The notes below the pieces were generated by a model, which did no database searches, was not told the DNA's origin, and saw only the letters and a list, made by a program, of their open reading frames with translations. The position numbers were made by a program, and so were the translations under genes. A DNA stretch of 64,000 nucleotides from contig NZ_SMMX01000003.1 in the NCBI RefSeq assembly GCF_004345005.1, positions 1 through 64,000 of the forward strand, read 5' to 3'. Position 1 is the stretch's first letter. Each line of letters starts with the position of its first letter. Source of the DNA: Extibacter muris. GTDB taxonomy: Bacteria > Bacillota > Clostridia > Lachnospirales > Lachnospiraceae. Shown here in pieces: positions 24,288 to 31,792 of the stretch.

Positions 24288-26851
24288 TTTATTATACTCT
24301 ACCCTTGTTGCATAAACAGGCAACCCTTGAAATGGTCGGCGGAAAAGGTATGTCTTTATCAAAACTTTTGACAGCGGGTATCCCTGTGCCGGAGGGCTTT
24401 CATGTTACGACTGCTTCATACAAGATTTTTGTTGAAAAGAACCATATTCAGCCTCATATTAATAAGTTGCTGGACGGTATTGACTCTAACAATACCAGCC
24501 AGCTTGAAAATGTATCTACGCAGATAGGGATGCTTTTCCATAATGGAGAAATGCCGCAGGAAGTATCAGATGCAATTAAAACCGCATATGCCGGATTGGG
24601 AAATATAGCAGTGGCTGTCCGTTCCTCTGCAACCGCCGAGGATTTGCCCGACGCTTCTTTTGCAGGCCAGCAGGAAACCTATCTTAACATACAAGGTGAG
24701 AATGAAGTTCTTGACGCTGTAAAGAGGTGCTGGGTTTCCCTATGGACAGCTCGCGCTATTGCTTACCGCGTGAAGAATGGTATAAAGCAGGAAATTGTTG
24801 CACTTGCTGTTGTAGTACAAAAGCTTGCGTTTTCCGATGCGTCCGGCGTTATGTTTACGCTAAACCCTATCAATGGCAGACGTAGCGAAATGATTGTTAA
24901 CGCCGCGTGGGGACTTGGCGAATCGGTGGTTTCTAGCTTAGTCACCCCTGATACAATCGTTGTAGATAAAAATGCTGAACGAATTGTATCGTATGAAGCA
25001 GCAAACAAAGAGATTATGACAGTCCGCACCTCAGATGGAACAGAAGAAATCCCAACTCCTGAACAGTTGAGGAAAAAACATGCTCTTACTCGCAATCAAG
25101 TTATGCGATTGACACAGCTTGGGAAAAAAATTGAGAAGTATTATGAAATGCCTATGGATGTAGAGTGGGCACTGGAAAAAGATAAGTTGTATATTGTTCA
25201 GGCCCGCCCCATTACTGTCCTGCCGCCGGAATGGACGTTACCGGAAAAGGATGTTATATATACAAAAGGCAGTCTGGCGGAACACTTGCCAAATCCTGTT
25301 ACGCCCTTATTCGCCACACTTGGACTTGAAATAGTCAACCGCGCGTCGGCGCTTTTATGGATAGATATGTTTGGTAAAAGTGCGAAAAAGTTACTGCCAG
25401 AAAACGGAGCATATACGATAATTAACGGATATGTTTATCTTTCCGCTAATTCAAAGCCTCTTTTGATTGCTGTCAAATCCCTTTCACCCCGATCTTTACG
25501 CCGTGCGCTCACGAACAGTGTTGCACGCTGGGAAACAGCACGAAAAGAATTTGAGGATGTGATTAAACAATGGGAAGAAAAGCCCATGCATATGCTGAAT
25601 GCTCATCAAATAATGGAGGGGATTCAGACTGTGTTTTATGGAGCGTGTATTTATTTCACGAGGATTCAGCTTACATTGCCAGCCGCCTCTATCAGCGAAA
25701 CATTATTTACAAAATTTTTTCAGGGAGCGGCCCGCCGTGCTGGTATAACAGACACTTCCGTTCTCTTGCTTGGGTTTGATACGATTGCGCTGCAATCGGA
25801 AAAGAACCTGTGGGATCTTTCGGAATGGGCAAAGCAAAATAACACTTTAGGCTTCTATCTGAAAAGCAATCCTGCAACAAAGATAGCAGAAGATTTCAAG
25901 TCCTCCATTTTGCCTGCGGAAGTTTCGCAGGAGGTGTGGATAGAGTGGAAAAGCCGAATTAATGCCTATTTCAAAGAGTTTGGCTGTACTGCTTATGAAT
26001 TTGATTTTGCATATGCCACACCACAGGAGATACTTACGCCAACCTTTGAATCCATAAAAGCATTCTTGGAGGAAAAAGGGGAAAATCCGTATTCGCGCCA
26101 AATCGCATTTGAAAAGCGCAGGAAACAAGCCGAAAACGAGATTTTGCAACAGATAGGCGGCCACCGTAAAAAGCTATTTTTGAAACTGCTCCATTGGGCA
26201 CAAAATACTGCCCCCATGCGTGAAAACGCTATTTATTTGATGGGGATGGGGCATCCGCTGATTCGCCGCATGTTACAAGAAATTTCTGAACGTCTCTTAA
26301 CTGGCGGAGCTATTTCACATCTGGACGATATTTACTGGCTCACAAAAACAGAATTGGAAACGCTCATAACACAGCTTGATAAAAATATACCCCTATCTAA
26401 TCTGAGTGAGGCAATCCCTGCTCGACAAGCGGAGCATGATACATTCCGAGGTTATGTGTCGCCTTCCCAGTTGCCGGAAAAAAACAAAAAAGCCGTATCA
26501 CATGCAACTCAAATACAGAAAGATGGGAAAATTGTATTGACGGGCATAGGAACCAGCACAGGCGTTGTTACGGCTCCCGCCTGTGTACTGAACAGCCCGG
26601 CAGATTTTGATAAATTCCAGCCGGGAAGTATCCTGATCGCCGTTACCACAACTCCTGCATGGACGCAGTTGTTTGCCTCCGCAAGTGCGATTGTAACAGA
26701 CATTGGCGGCCCTCTTAGCCATTCAAGCATTGTTGCCCGTGAATATGGTATCCCCGCTGTCATGGCGACACACACAGCCACGAGAAGTATTAAAAATGGA
26801 CAAATGATAACGGTGGACGGCTCGGAGGGGACGGTGACGATTGATGAATAA
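24284..26851 (+). CDS. rph: Rifampin phosphotransferase-like enzyme (PEP-synthase fold)
   Basis: 855 residues, near the usual length of rifampin phosphotransferases (about 865). N-terminal PPDK-type ATP-grasp domain (VGGKGMSLSKLL; VRSSATAEDLPDASFAGQQ; VMFTLNPINGRRSEM; VEWALEKDKLYIVQARPITV, to about residue 315), a middle region as in the rifamycin-binding domain, and the C-terminal swivelling His domain (TDIGGPLSHSSIVAREYGIPAV) with the phospho-relay His. These enzymes inactivate rifamycins using ATP to give AMP, phosphate and phospho-drug. Placement behind a TetR gene and before an MFS pump supports a drug-defence role. A PEP-synthase-like role in metabolism is the alternative. Confidence 0.75.
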   Translation: MIYYTLPLLHKQATLEMVGGKGMSLSKLLTAGIPVPEGFHVTTASYKIFVEKNHIQPHINKLLDGIDSNNTSQLENVSTQIGMLFHNGEMPQEVSDAIKTAYAGLGNIAVAVRSSATAEDLPDASFAGQQETYLNIQGENEVLDAVKRCWVSLWTARAIAYRVKNGIKQEIVALAVVVQKLAFSDASGVMFTLNPINGRRSEMIVNAAWGLGESVVSSLVTPDTIVVDKNAERIVSYEAANKEIMTVRTSDGTEEIPTPEQLRKKHALTRNQVMRLTQLGKKIEKYYEMPMDVEWALEKDKLYIVQARPITVLPPEWTLPEKDVIYTKGSLAEHLPNPVTPLFATLGLEIVNRASALLWIDMFGKSAKKLLPENGAYTIINGYVYLSANSKPLLIAVKSLSPRSLRRALTNSVARWETARKEFEDVIKQWEEKPMHMLNAHQIMEGIQTVFYGACIYFTRIQLTLPAASISETLFTKFFQGAARRAGITDTSVLLLGFDTIALQSEKNLWDLSEWAKQNNTLGFYLKSNPATKIAEDFKSSILPAEVSQEVWIEWKSRINAYFKEFGCTAYEFDFAYATPQEILTPTFESIKAFLEEKGENPYSRQIAFEKRRKQAENEILQQIGGHRKKLFLKLLHWAQNTAPMRENAIYLMGMGHPLIRRMLQEISERLLTGGAISHLDDIYWLTKTELETLITQLDKNIPLSNLSEAIPARQAEHDTFRGYVSPSQLPEKNKKAVSHATQIQKDGKIVLTGIGTSTGVVTAPACVLNSPADFDKFQPGSILIAVTTTPAWTQLFASASAIVTDIGGPLSHSSIVAREYGIPAVMATHTATRSIKNGQMITVDGSEGTVTIDE

Positions 26852-28004
26852 AAAGCCTATTTTCGCTTTAAAGCTTGCTACTTTGGTGATTGCGTTAGGA
26901 TATAGCTTAATTCTTCCGGTCATGCCATTTTACATGGAAAATCTAGGTGCCGGCGGTCGTGAGCTTGGATGGCTCACTGCCGTATATGCTCTGGCACAAA
27001 CAGTATGCGCACCTTTTTGGGGTGCACTGTCTGACCGAATTGGTAGAAAGCCGATTATCAGCATTGGTATTATAGGATATTCCATCAGTCTGTTCCTGTT
27101 CGGTTTGGCTTCATCCTTTTGGACACTATTTATAGCTCGCAGTTTATCGGGTATATTGTCATCTGCTACGTCCGTTGCATCTTTGGCATATGTTGGAGAT
27201 TCCAGCTCGGAGGAAGAAAGAAGCAAGAATATGAGTCAACTTGGAGCTTCAATGAGCGTTGGCGTAATGATGGGACCATTATTGGGAGGCATTCTTGCAG
27301 GCTATTCGCTTGCGCTCCCATTTTTTACAGGAGCTGGCATTTCATTTATTGCCTTTCTGCTAATTCTAACACTTTTGCCAGAGTCAATTGAGCGTTCAGG
27401 ACAGACGGAAAAAAGAAAACCCTTTGATTTTTCAGACCTGAAAAGTATAATTTTTGGCTCAGCAGGAATGGTTTTGATACTTATTTTCGTCGTGAATTTC
27501 TGTCAAACAGGCTTGCAAGGAATTACGGGGCTGTATGTCGTAGATAAGTTTGGATTTTCCACTAAGCAAGTTGGTGTTATTTGGATGGCTCTAGCAGGCA
27601 TTTTGATTGTAGTACAAGGTTTTTTGACTGGTCCTTTAGCAAAAAAAATTGGTGAGAAGCGACTAATACTGATAGGTATGTTTTGCAAAGCCTTAGTAGC
27701 GTTTGCCATGGTATTGACAACTGGGTTTGTTAGTGTGTTGGTGGTTTTTGGCTTATTTGCGGTATCTTCTGCTATTACAGTACCCACATTAAACGCAACC
27801 CTTTCAAAAACTGACAATCAGCATAAAGGAACACTGATGGGATTTGCCAGTACCGCCGGAAATCTTAGCAAAGTTATTGCTCCTTTATTAACTGGGTATC
27901 TGTATGAAAGCAATATTGAATTACCATATATAACCACGGGAGGGATAGCCTTAATCGGAGTGGTTATCTGCTATATCTGGATAAAAAATCAAAAGAACAA
28001 ATGA
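26844..28004 (+). CDS. MFS drug-efflux transporter
   Basis: 386 residues, 12 predicted helices. The loop 2-3 signature GALSDRIGRKPI (about 60-71) and motif C-like GPLLGGILAG in helix 5 mark a drug:H+ antiporter of the TetA/multidrug type. ATG 26844 overlaps the end of the rph-like gene (ATGAATAA), so translation is coupled. Enzymatic inactivation plus efflux under one TetR repressor is the implied design. No lesion. Confidence 0.85.
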   Translation: MNKKPIFALKLATLVIALGYSLILPVMPFYMENLGAGGRELGWLTAVYALAQTVCAPFWGALSDRIGRKPIISIGIIGYSISLFLFGLASSFWTLFIARSLSGILSSATSVASLAYVGDSSSEEERSKNMSQLGASMSVGVMMGPLLGGILAGYSLALPFFTGAGISFIAFLLILTLLPESIERSGQTEKRKPFDFSDLKSIIFGSAGMVLILIFVVNFCQTGLQGITGLYVVDKFGFSTKQVGVIWMALAGILIVVQGFLTGPLAKKIGEKRLILIGMFCKALVAFAMVLTTGFVSVLVVFGLFAVSSAITVPTLNATLSKTDNQHKGTLMGFASTAGNLSKVIAPLLTGYLYESNIELPYITTGGIALIGVVICYIWIKNQKNK

Positions 28005-28177
28005 TGGAAGAGGACGTTTATATGGAGGTTATACACAGTAACTAATCTGGTATAGAAATTCAATGGAGGCTTTTCTGCTTTATTAAAGTCTTGCTACTAC
28101 TTAAACCTATAATATCCTTAATTCATTATGATAAATTCCAATTCAACAGTTTTGATACATAAGGAGGTAACAATACT

Positions 28178-28261
28178 ATGGAAAATTATCAATGGATTCT
28201 ATGTCCTATTTGTAATCGAGAAATATGCCAGAACAAAAACCAGACGAGAAATGGTTTTTAG
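28178..28261 (+). pseudogene. Cysteine-rich KTR-type small protein, 5' fragment
   Basis: AAGGAGG, ATG 28178, then MENYQWILCPICNREICQNK and a stop at 28259. The CPIC start is that of the short Cys-rich KTR proteins encoded after the cargo gene in Tn916-type elements; the second CxxC and the rest are missing. Together with the TcpC fragment at 23344 it brackets the rph cassette. Confidence 0.5.
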
Positions 28262-28791
28262 ATACTATAAATATTGTTTGTAATTTTTTCTGCATTAAAA
28301 ATTATGAGAGTAATGGATATTGGGATTTCTGGCGGAAACAGAATCTGATTCCGGGGCAGGACTATGAAACCATCTGCGGGCTGCTGGACAGTATCAAGGG
28401 AAAATTAGACGATGCCGGCGGAAGTGAAGTCAACTGTGCCAGCGGACAGATTATGGCGTATATAAACGATCCAAACGGCAGGCTTTGCGATTGGGGGATC
28501 CACCGTGCGGAATGTTGGGGAGTGCGGCTTCCTTCAGATTATACGGGAGATGTACCGTCTCAAATGTCTATGGTGGATGTTCCGGAATCTGAGTATATTG
28601 TTTTTGAGCATGGTCCATTAAACTACGAGCAGGAAAACTGTAGTGTAGAGGAAAAGATAGAAAAAGCGATGGCCGAGTTTGATTATGAAGAAGCTGGATG
28701 CTGCCTTGATACTTCACCGGGAAGAGTCATGTACTTTTTTTATGATCCGGAACAGTTTTTTAAGTATATAAGGCCAGTGCGAAAAGGGTAG
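28225..28791 (+). CDS. GyrI-like effector-binding domain protein, possibly 5' truncated
   Basis: About 170 residues of a GyrI-like/AraC effector-binding fold: DFWRKQNLIPGQDYETICG, the RLCDWGIHRAECWGVRLP region, and FEHGPLNYEQENCSVEEKI ending in YDPEQFFKYIRPV. Such domains bind hydrophobic drugs, either alone or at the end of AraC-type activators. The first 25 or so codons overlap the Cys-rich fragment out of frame and look like junk, so the original N-terminus, possibly an AraC DNA-binding domain, has probably been lost. Whether the remainder is expressed is unknown. Confidence 0.55.
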   Translation: MPEQKPDEKWFLDTINIVCNFFCIKNYESNGYWDFWRKQNLIPGQDYETICGLLDSIKGKLDDAGGSEVNCASGQIMAYINDPNGRLCDWGIHRAECWGVRLPSDYTGDVPSQMSMVDVPESEYIVFEHGPLNYEQENCSVEEKIEKAMAEFDYEEAGCCLDTSPGRVMYFFYDPEQFFKYIRPVRKG

Positions 28792-28836
28792 GGGCATAAA
28801 GCCCGGGCAAGGCTTCATTGCGCAAAAAAGATATGA

Positions 28837-28860
28837 AATATGACAGAACGATGTCATATT
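28837..28860 (+). promoter_or_regulatory. Inverted repeat upstream of the orphan winged-helix gene
   Basis: AATATGACA (28837-28845) and TGTCATATT (28852-28860) are perfectly complementary around a 6-nt centre; likely an operator or small hairpin about 26 bp before the next gene. Confidence 0.5.
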
Positions 28861-28886
28861 TATAGTTTATCATAGACTGCTGAAGG

Positions 28887-29426
28887 ATGGAGGGCTGTAA
28901 AGGAAACGGAGGTGATACCCTTGGGAAATTAGCTGTACTGGAAATATCCGAGCCGGGAGATAAAATCGGAGAGAAGCTGCTTATGCTGTTGGATGCAAGG
29001 CAGCAGCAAGAGTTAGTAAAATATCTTCTTAGCAAAGAAAAGCAGAATGGCGGTTCAGCTGATAACCTGTGTATCCGCTCCAAAGCTTACGGGCTGCAGC
29101 CAGAGACTGAAGGTATCTTCACAGAAATTCATATGGGGGACTTATACTTTTGCCTGGAGCAGCGGCTGGTACGGGTGGATGGACAAGTGGTAGATCTGAC
29201 GGCGAAAGAATTTGATATTCTTGCCCTGCTGATCACGCATCCCCAGCGGGTGTTCACTTACGAGCTGATCATGGAGCTGGTCTGGAACGAGGATGATGCC
29301 TTTTACTCACGCAAAGCGGTAAGCAACCATATGAGCAATCTGCGGAAGAAATTGAAGAGAACACCGGATGGTCTGGAATACATCAAAAATATTGTCGGTG
29401 TCGGTTATAAATTTGAAGTATCATAA
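28887..29426 (+). CDS. OmpR-type winged-helix protein without receiver domain
   Basis: 179 residues. The N-terminal 95 have no recognised domain (KLAVLEISEPGDKIGEKLLM, then a helical QELVKYLLSKEK); the C-terminal 95 are a Trans_reg_C winged helix (DLTAKEFDILALLITHPQR, RKAVSNHMSNLRKKLK, YIKNIVGVGYKFE). A receiver domain is absent, so it cannot be controlled by phosphorylation. It is the fuller paralogue of 10580 and also matches 33 nt at 31383. Start codon uncertain: ATG 28887 has only a weak AAGG. It may be a one-component regulator or itself a remnant. Confidence 0.6.
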   Translation: MEGCKGNGGDTLGKLAVLEISEPGDKIGEKLLMLLDARQQQELVKYLLSKEKQNGGSADNLCIRSKAYGLQPETEGIFTEIHMGDLYFCLEQRLVRVDGQVVDLTAKEFDILALLITHPQRVFTYELIMELVWNEDDAFYSRKAVSNHMSNLRKKLKRTPDGLEYIKNIVGVGYKFEVS

Positions 29427-29428
29427 CA

Positions 29429-29462
29429 AAGACCACAGGGATTTTACTTCCCTTGTGGTCTT
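29429..29462. terminator. Bidirectional terminator between convergent genes
   Basis: AAGACCACA.GGGA pairs with TCCC.TTGTGGTCTT. Lies between the winged-helix gene (+) and the MerR gene (-). Confidence 0.7.
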
Positions 29463-29532
29463 GTTCCGTTTATGCTCCTTTTCCAGAGAACAGATCCCAT
29501 TTTTTATTGTTTTTGTTTTGAAGATTGCTCCG

Positions 29533-30306
29533 TCAGATGGCGTTCGGGTTATTGCAAAATATGGAAATCGCCTCATTCAAAAACGCGGCTAAATCTCCGC
29601 TGCCATTACGATTTATGAAATTAGAAAACCGCTTATCGGTGACATAGAGATTTCCTAAATTAATCAGCCTTTGTTTATCGCAGTTATAGAAGTGTTCGGA
29701 GATGTACTGCTGCCACTCCTGTACGATTTGCTGCACTTCCGTACAGCCTGGAGAGCAATCCTCATATAAAGCCAGCCTTTCAAAAAGCTCCTGTGCAAAG
29801 GAATAAAAGGCGTCCAACTGTTCATTTTGAAGTTTTCTCGCCTGTGTAGAGAAATTTTCCTCGTATTCCCGGAAGCTGTCCGTATCGCCCCAACGCTCTA
29901 TCATTTCTTCTCTAAATTGCGTTTGCAACCGAGCAATTTTTGAATTAGAGAAAGCCTCAAAGGAAAGGGTGCTGTCCCCTCTTATTTCAGCTTCTACAAG
30001 TTTAATAAGTGCATTGATACGATCCCGTTGTGCTTCAAGAATACAAATGTGTTTTTTCAACACTTCCTCACGGTTATAATCGGGGGAAGCCAAAAGCTGC
30101 TTGATTTCTTTTAGGGAAAAGCCAACTTCTCGGAAAAACAATATTTCCTGCAAACGGCACAGGTCACTTTCTGTATATAGGCGGTACTTTGCTTCGGTCA
30201 CGATAGAGGGCTTAAAAAGTCCTATCTGATCGTAATAGTGAAGTGTTCTTGCGGTTATTCCCGTGAGATCAACAACCTCATGTACAGTCATTGGTTGCTT
30301 ATTCAT
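29533..30306 (-). CDS. MerR-family regulator with TipAS-like ligand domain
   Basis: 257 residues from the ATG at 30306, which overlaps the stop of the DUF2268 gene (ATGAATAA), so translation is coupled. N-terminal MerR helix-turn-helix and wing (TVHEVVDLTGITARTLHYYD then GLFKPS...YRLYTESDL), a long dimerisation helix (about 80-120), and a C-terminal TipAS-type domain of about 130 residues that captures thiopeptide-like or other large ligands in known members. It should activate its own promoter at 31244-31274, which has the stretched spacer MerR proteins need. Confidence 0.85.
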   Translation of the reverse strand: MNKQPMTVHEVVDLTGITARTLHYYDQIGLFKPSIVTEAKYRLYTESDLCRLQEILFFREVGFSLKEIKQLLASPDYNREEVLKKHICILEAQRDRINALIKLVEAEIRGDSTLSFEAFSNSKIARLQTQFREEMIERWGDTDSFREYEENFSTQARKLQNEQLDAFYSFAQELFERLALYEDCSPGCTEVQQIVQEWQQYISEHFYNCDKQRLINLGNLYVTDKRFSNFINRNGSGDLAAFLNEAISIFCNNPNAI

Positions 30307-31210
30307 CCCAAAAGTCCTCCACTGTTTCCAAAATCTCGCTTGCTGGCAGCAGGGTTGCTTCAACGATGCTCTTTCCTGTCTTTTTCAAATAGTGTTTTAC
30401 TAAATGATAGCCGCACGCATAGCCCGCACAATAGGGCAGACCGACAGGCGGATAGCCTTGTAGAGCAGCCATTTCATCACCGTATAGGTATGCGTTCAGA
30501 TTTTCCAACCCCTGCACACTAAGCCCCTCACGGATAATGGGCTTGATATATTCATTCAAGGTTTCCATGTCCGTTTTTGTTACCCACGGGCCGGCTTTGT
30601 CCGCTCCAAATAAATGCGTGGCGTAGTTTTCTGCCAGCCCCTCGCTGACCATCATTTCACCAAGCGTAATATCGTTTTTCCATTTGATAAATTGAAAGCG
30701 GACATTGTGATTTACCTCGTGGGCAAGGGCAACAGGCAGACGGCCTATCGTGTATTCATTAGGCGTGAGCCATGCCATAATGAAGCCGGGAATGCCACCG
30801 TCCCCACAATAACCCTCGTTCATAGTAATGTAGGGGCTTTCGGGATTTGCCAAAAGAATACTGAACACATATTCCTGTACGGGCAATTCCACACCAAGTT
30901 CTTCAAAGCCTTTCAAAGCTCGTGTTATGGATTCTTCACAGGCAGTCCAAAGAGTTTCATCAGAAATCAGCTTGATATTCTCTTGCTGGGAGTTGTCAAT
31001 CTTAGTCGGCTCCATCAGGCCGAGCATTTTACTTGCCATGATAATGTCATAGCCATTTGGCGTAGCTGCTTTCATCGGGATACCGTAGCAGTCCCATTTT
31101 TTCTGAAACGACATCATCAGCTCGTAGCGGTAGATATCGTTTTTCTTTTCCTGCGGCGCACCCATAATTTTTGAGTAAACGCCGTCTGAACGGATAGCAG
31201 TAATTTTCAT
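30299..31210 (-). CDS. DUF2268-type putative zinc metallopeptidase
   Basis: About 303 residues from ATG 31210 (AAAGGA upstream). The HEVNHNVRFQ segment is an HExxH zinc site (LAHEVNH), followed by a downstream GLAENYATHLF that may supply the third ligand. DUF2268 proteins are predicted zinc-dependent proteases; substrates are unknown. Cotranscribed ahead of the MerR/TipAS gene from a MerR-type promoter, so its expression is probably drug- or peptide-inducible. No signal peptide, so cytoplasmic. Confidence 0.8.
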   Translation of the reverse strand: MKITAIRSDGVYSKIMGAPQEKKNDIYRYELMMSFQKKWDCYGIPMKAATPNGYDIIMASKMLGLMEPTKIDNSQQENIKLISDETLWTACEESITRALKGFEELGVELPVQEYVFSILLANPESPYITMNEGYCGDGGIPGFIMAWLTPNEYTIGRLPVALAHEVNHNVRFQFIKWKNDITLGEMMVSEGLAENYATHLFGADKAGPWVTKTDMETLNEYIKPIIREGLSVQGLENLNAYLYGDEMAALQGYPPVGLPYCAGYACGYHLVKHYLKKTGKSIVEATLLPASEILETVEDFWDE

Positions 31211-31243
31211 AAGCAGATTATCCTTTCTGATTTTCTTTTTTAC

Positions 31244-31274
31244 ATCATACACTATGACGTAACGTGAAAGTCAA
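31244..31274 (-). promoter_or_regulatory. MerR-type promoter with 19-bp spacer
   Basis: On the minus strand TTGACT (31274-31269) and TATGAT (31249-31244) are 19 bp apart, the over-long spacing that MerR-family activators correct by twisting DNA. The spacer contains ACGTTACGT, like other MerR/TipA-family operators. Confidence 0.8.
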
Positions 31275-31382
31275 GCATTTTTTGCTTTTCCACAGTCATA
31301 TGATATGCGAATTTCCGTACTTCTTTATGGAAAAGCTGAATGAAAGCGGTCTGTATGAAAGGAGGGGTGCATTAACGCAGAA

Positions 31383-31415
31383 ACGCAAAGCGGTAAGCAA
31401 CCATATGAGCAATCT
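31383..31415 (+). repeat. 33-nt copy of the winged-helix gene
   Basis: Identical over 33 nt to 29309-29341 (acgcaaagcggtaagc... to ...gagcaatct) inside the gene at 28887; a third, tiny trace of the same family. No reading frame of note around it. Confidence 0.8.
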
Positions 31416-31447
31416 TCGGAGCGTTTGCCATTGAGATTCCCCTCCTG

Positions 31448-31476
31448 TTGACAAGCACTCTGTATATGCTTATAAT
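31448..31476 (+). promoter_or_regulatory. Consensus promoter of the MATE leader
   Basis: TTGACA (31448-31453), 17-bp spacer, TATAAT (31471-31476): a perfect sigma-A promoter. Transcription would start near 31483, about 310 nt before the MATE start codon. Confidence 0.85.
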
Positions 31477-31507
31477 AAAACTAGTATCATAAGAAAGGGT
31501 GAGCACG

Positions 31508-31600
31508 ATGTTGTTCGGAAAGTTTTGTATTGATTTCGGCTCCACACAAGATTATACCACGAAACATTGTGCGGAGCCTTTTCGGAAAGTTGATCTATAA
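31508..31600 (+). CDS. 30-residue leader peptide upstream of the MATE gene
   Basis: ATG 31508 preceded by AAAGGGTGAG; reads MLFGKFCIDFGSTQDYTTKH then CAEPFRKVDL and TAA at 31598. It lies 25 nt after the predicted transcription start and contains a 12-bp hairpin within its own coding sequence. Together with three more hairpins before the pump gene this has the layout of ribosome-controlled transcription attenuation, as described for tet(M)-type and other resistance genes. The peptide's exact stalling behaviour is inferred. Confidence 0.7.
   Translation: MLFGKFCIDFGSTQDYTTKHCAEPFRKVDL
31538..31578 (+). promoter_or_regulatory. Hairpin inside the leader ORF
   Basis: GGCTCCACACAA (31538-31549) with TTGTGCGGAGCC (31567-31578), 11 of 12 paired, followed by TTTTC. 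A ribosome translating the leader peptide would melt it. Confidence 0.75.
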
Positions 31601-31610
31601 AGCGGAAAGG

Positions 31611-31641
31611 CCAAGGCAGAAAGAAACTGTCTTTGGTTTTT
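31611..31641 (+). terminator. Leader terminator 2
   Basis: CCAAGGCAG (31611-31619) with CTGTCTTTGG (31627-31636), one bulge, then five T residues. Confidence 0.65.
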
Positions 31642-31680
31642 ATACCATTTTATCAGTTCAACGATAGAATTAACTGTTTA

Positions 31681-31712
31681 GGCCGCAGACAATGTTTTGT
31701 TTGTGGCCTTTT
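31681..31712 (+). terminator. Leader terminator 3
   Basis: GGCCGCAGACAA (31681-31692) with TTGTTTGTGGCC (31697-31708), paired through two G-T wobbles, then TTTT. Confidence 0.65.
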
Positions 31713-31740
31713 GTGATTGTTTGGTTTATCATGATTACAC

Positions 31741-31775
31741 AGAGGGCACACAAGACCGTGTGCCCTCTATTATTT
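31741..31775 (+). terminator. Leader hairpin 4, directly before the MATE gene
   Basis: Perfect 11-bp stem AGAGGGCACAC (31741-31751) / GTGTGCCCTCT (31758-31768), followed by a T-rich ATTATTTT, 17 nt upstream of the GGAGAGG ribosome site. Confidence 0.7.
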
Positions 31776-31792
31776 TGGAGAGGAAAATAAAT

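Noticed and set aside
30614..31174. 186-codon plus-strand frame over the DUF2268 gene
   Set aside because: The minus strand encodes a clear HExxH protein with promoter and ribosome site; the plus frame has neither.
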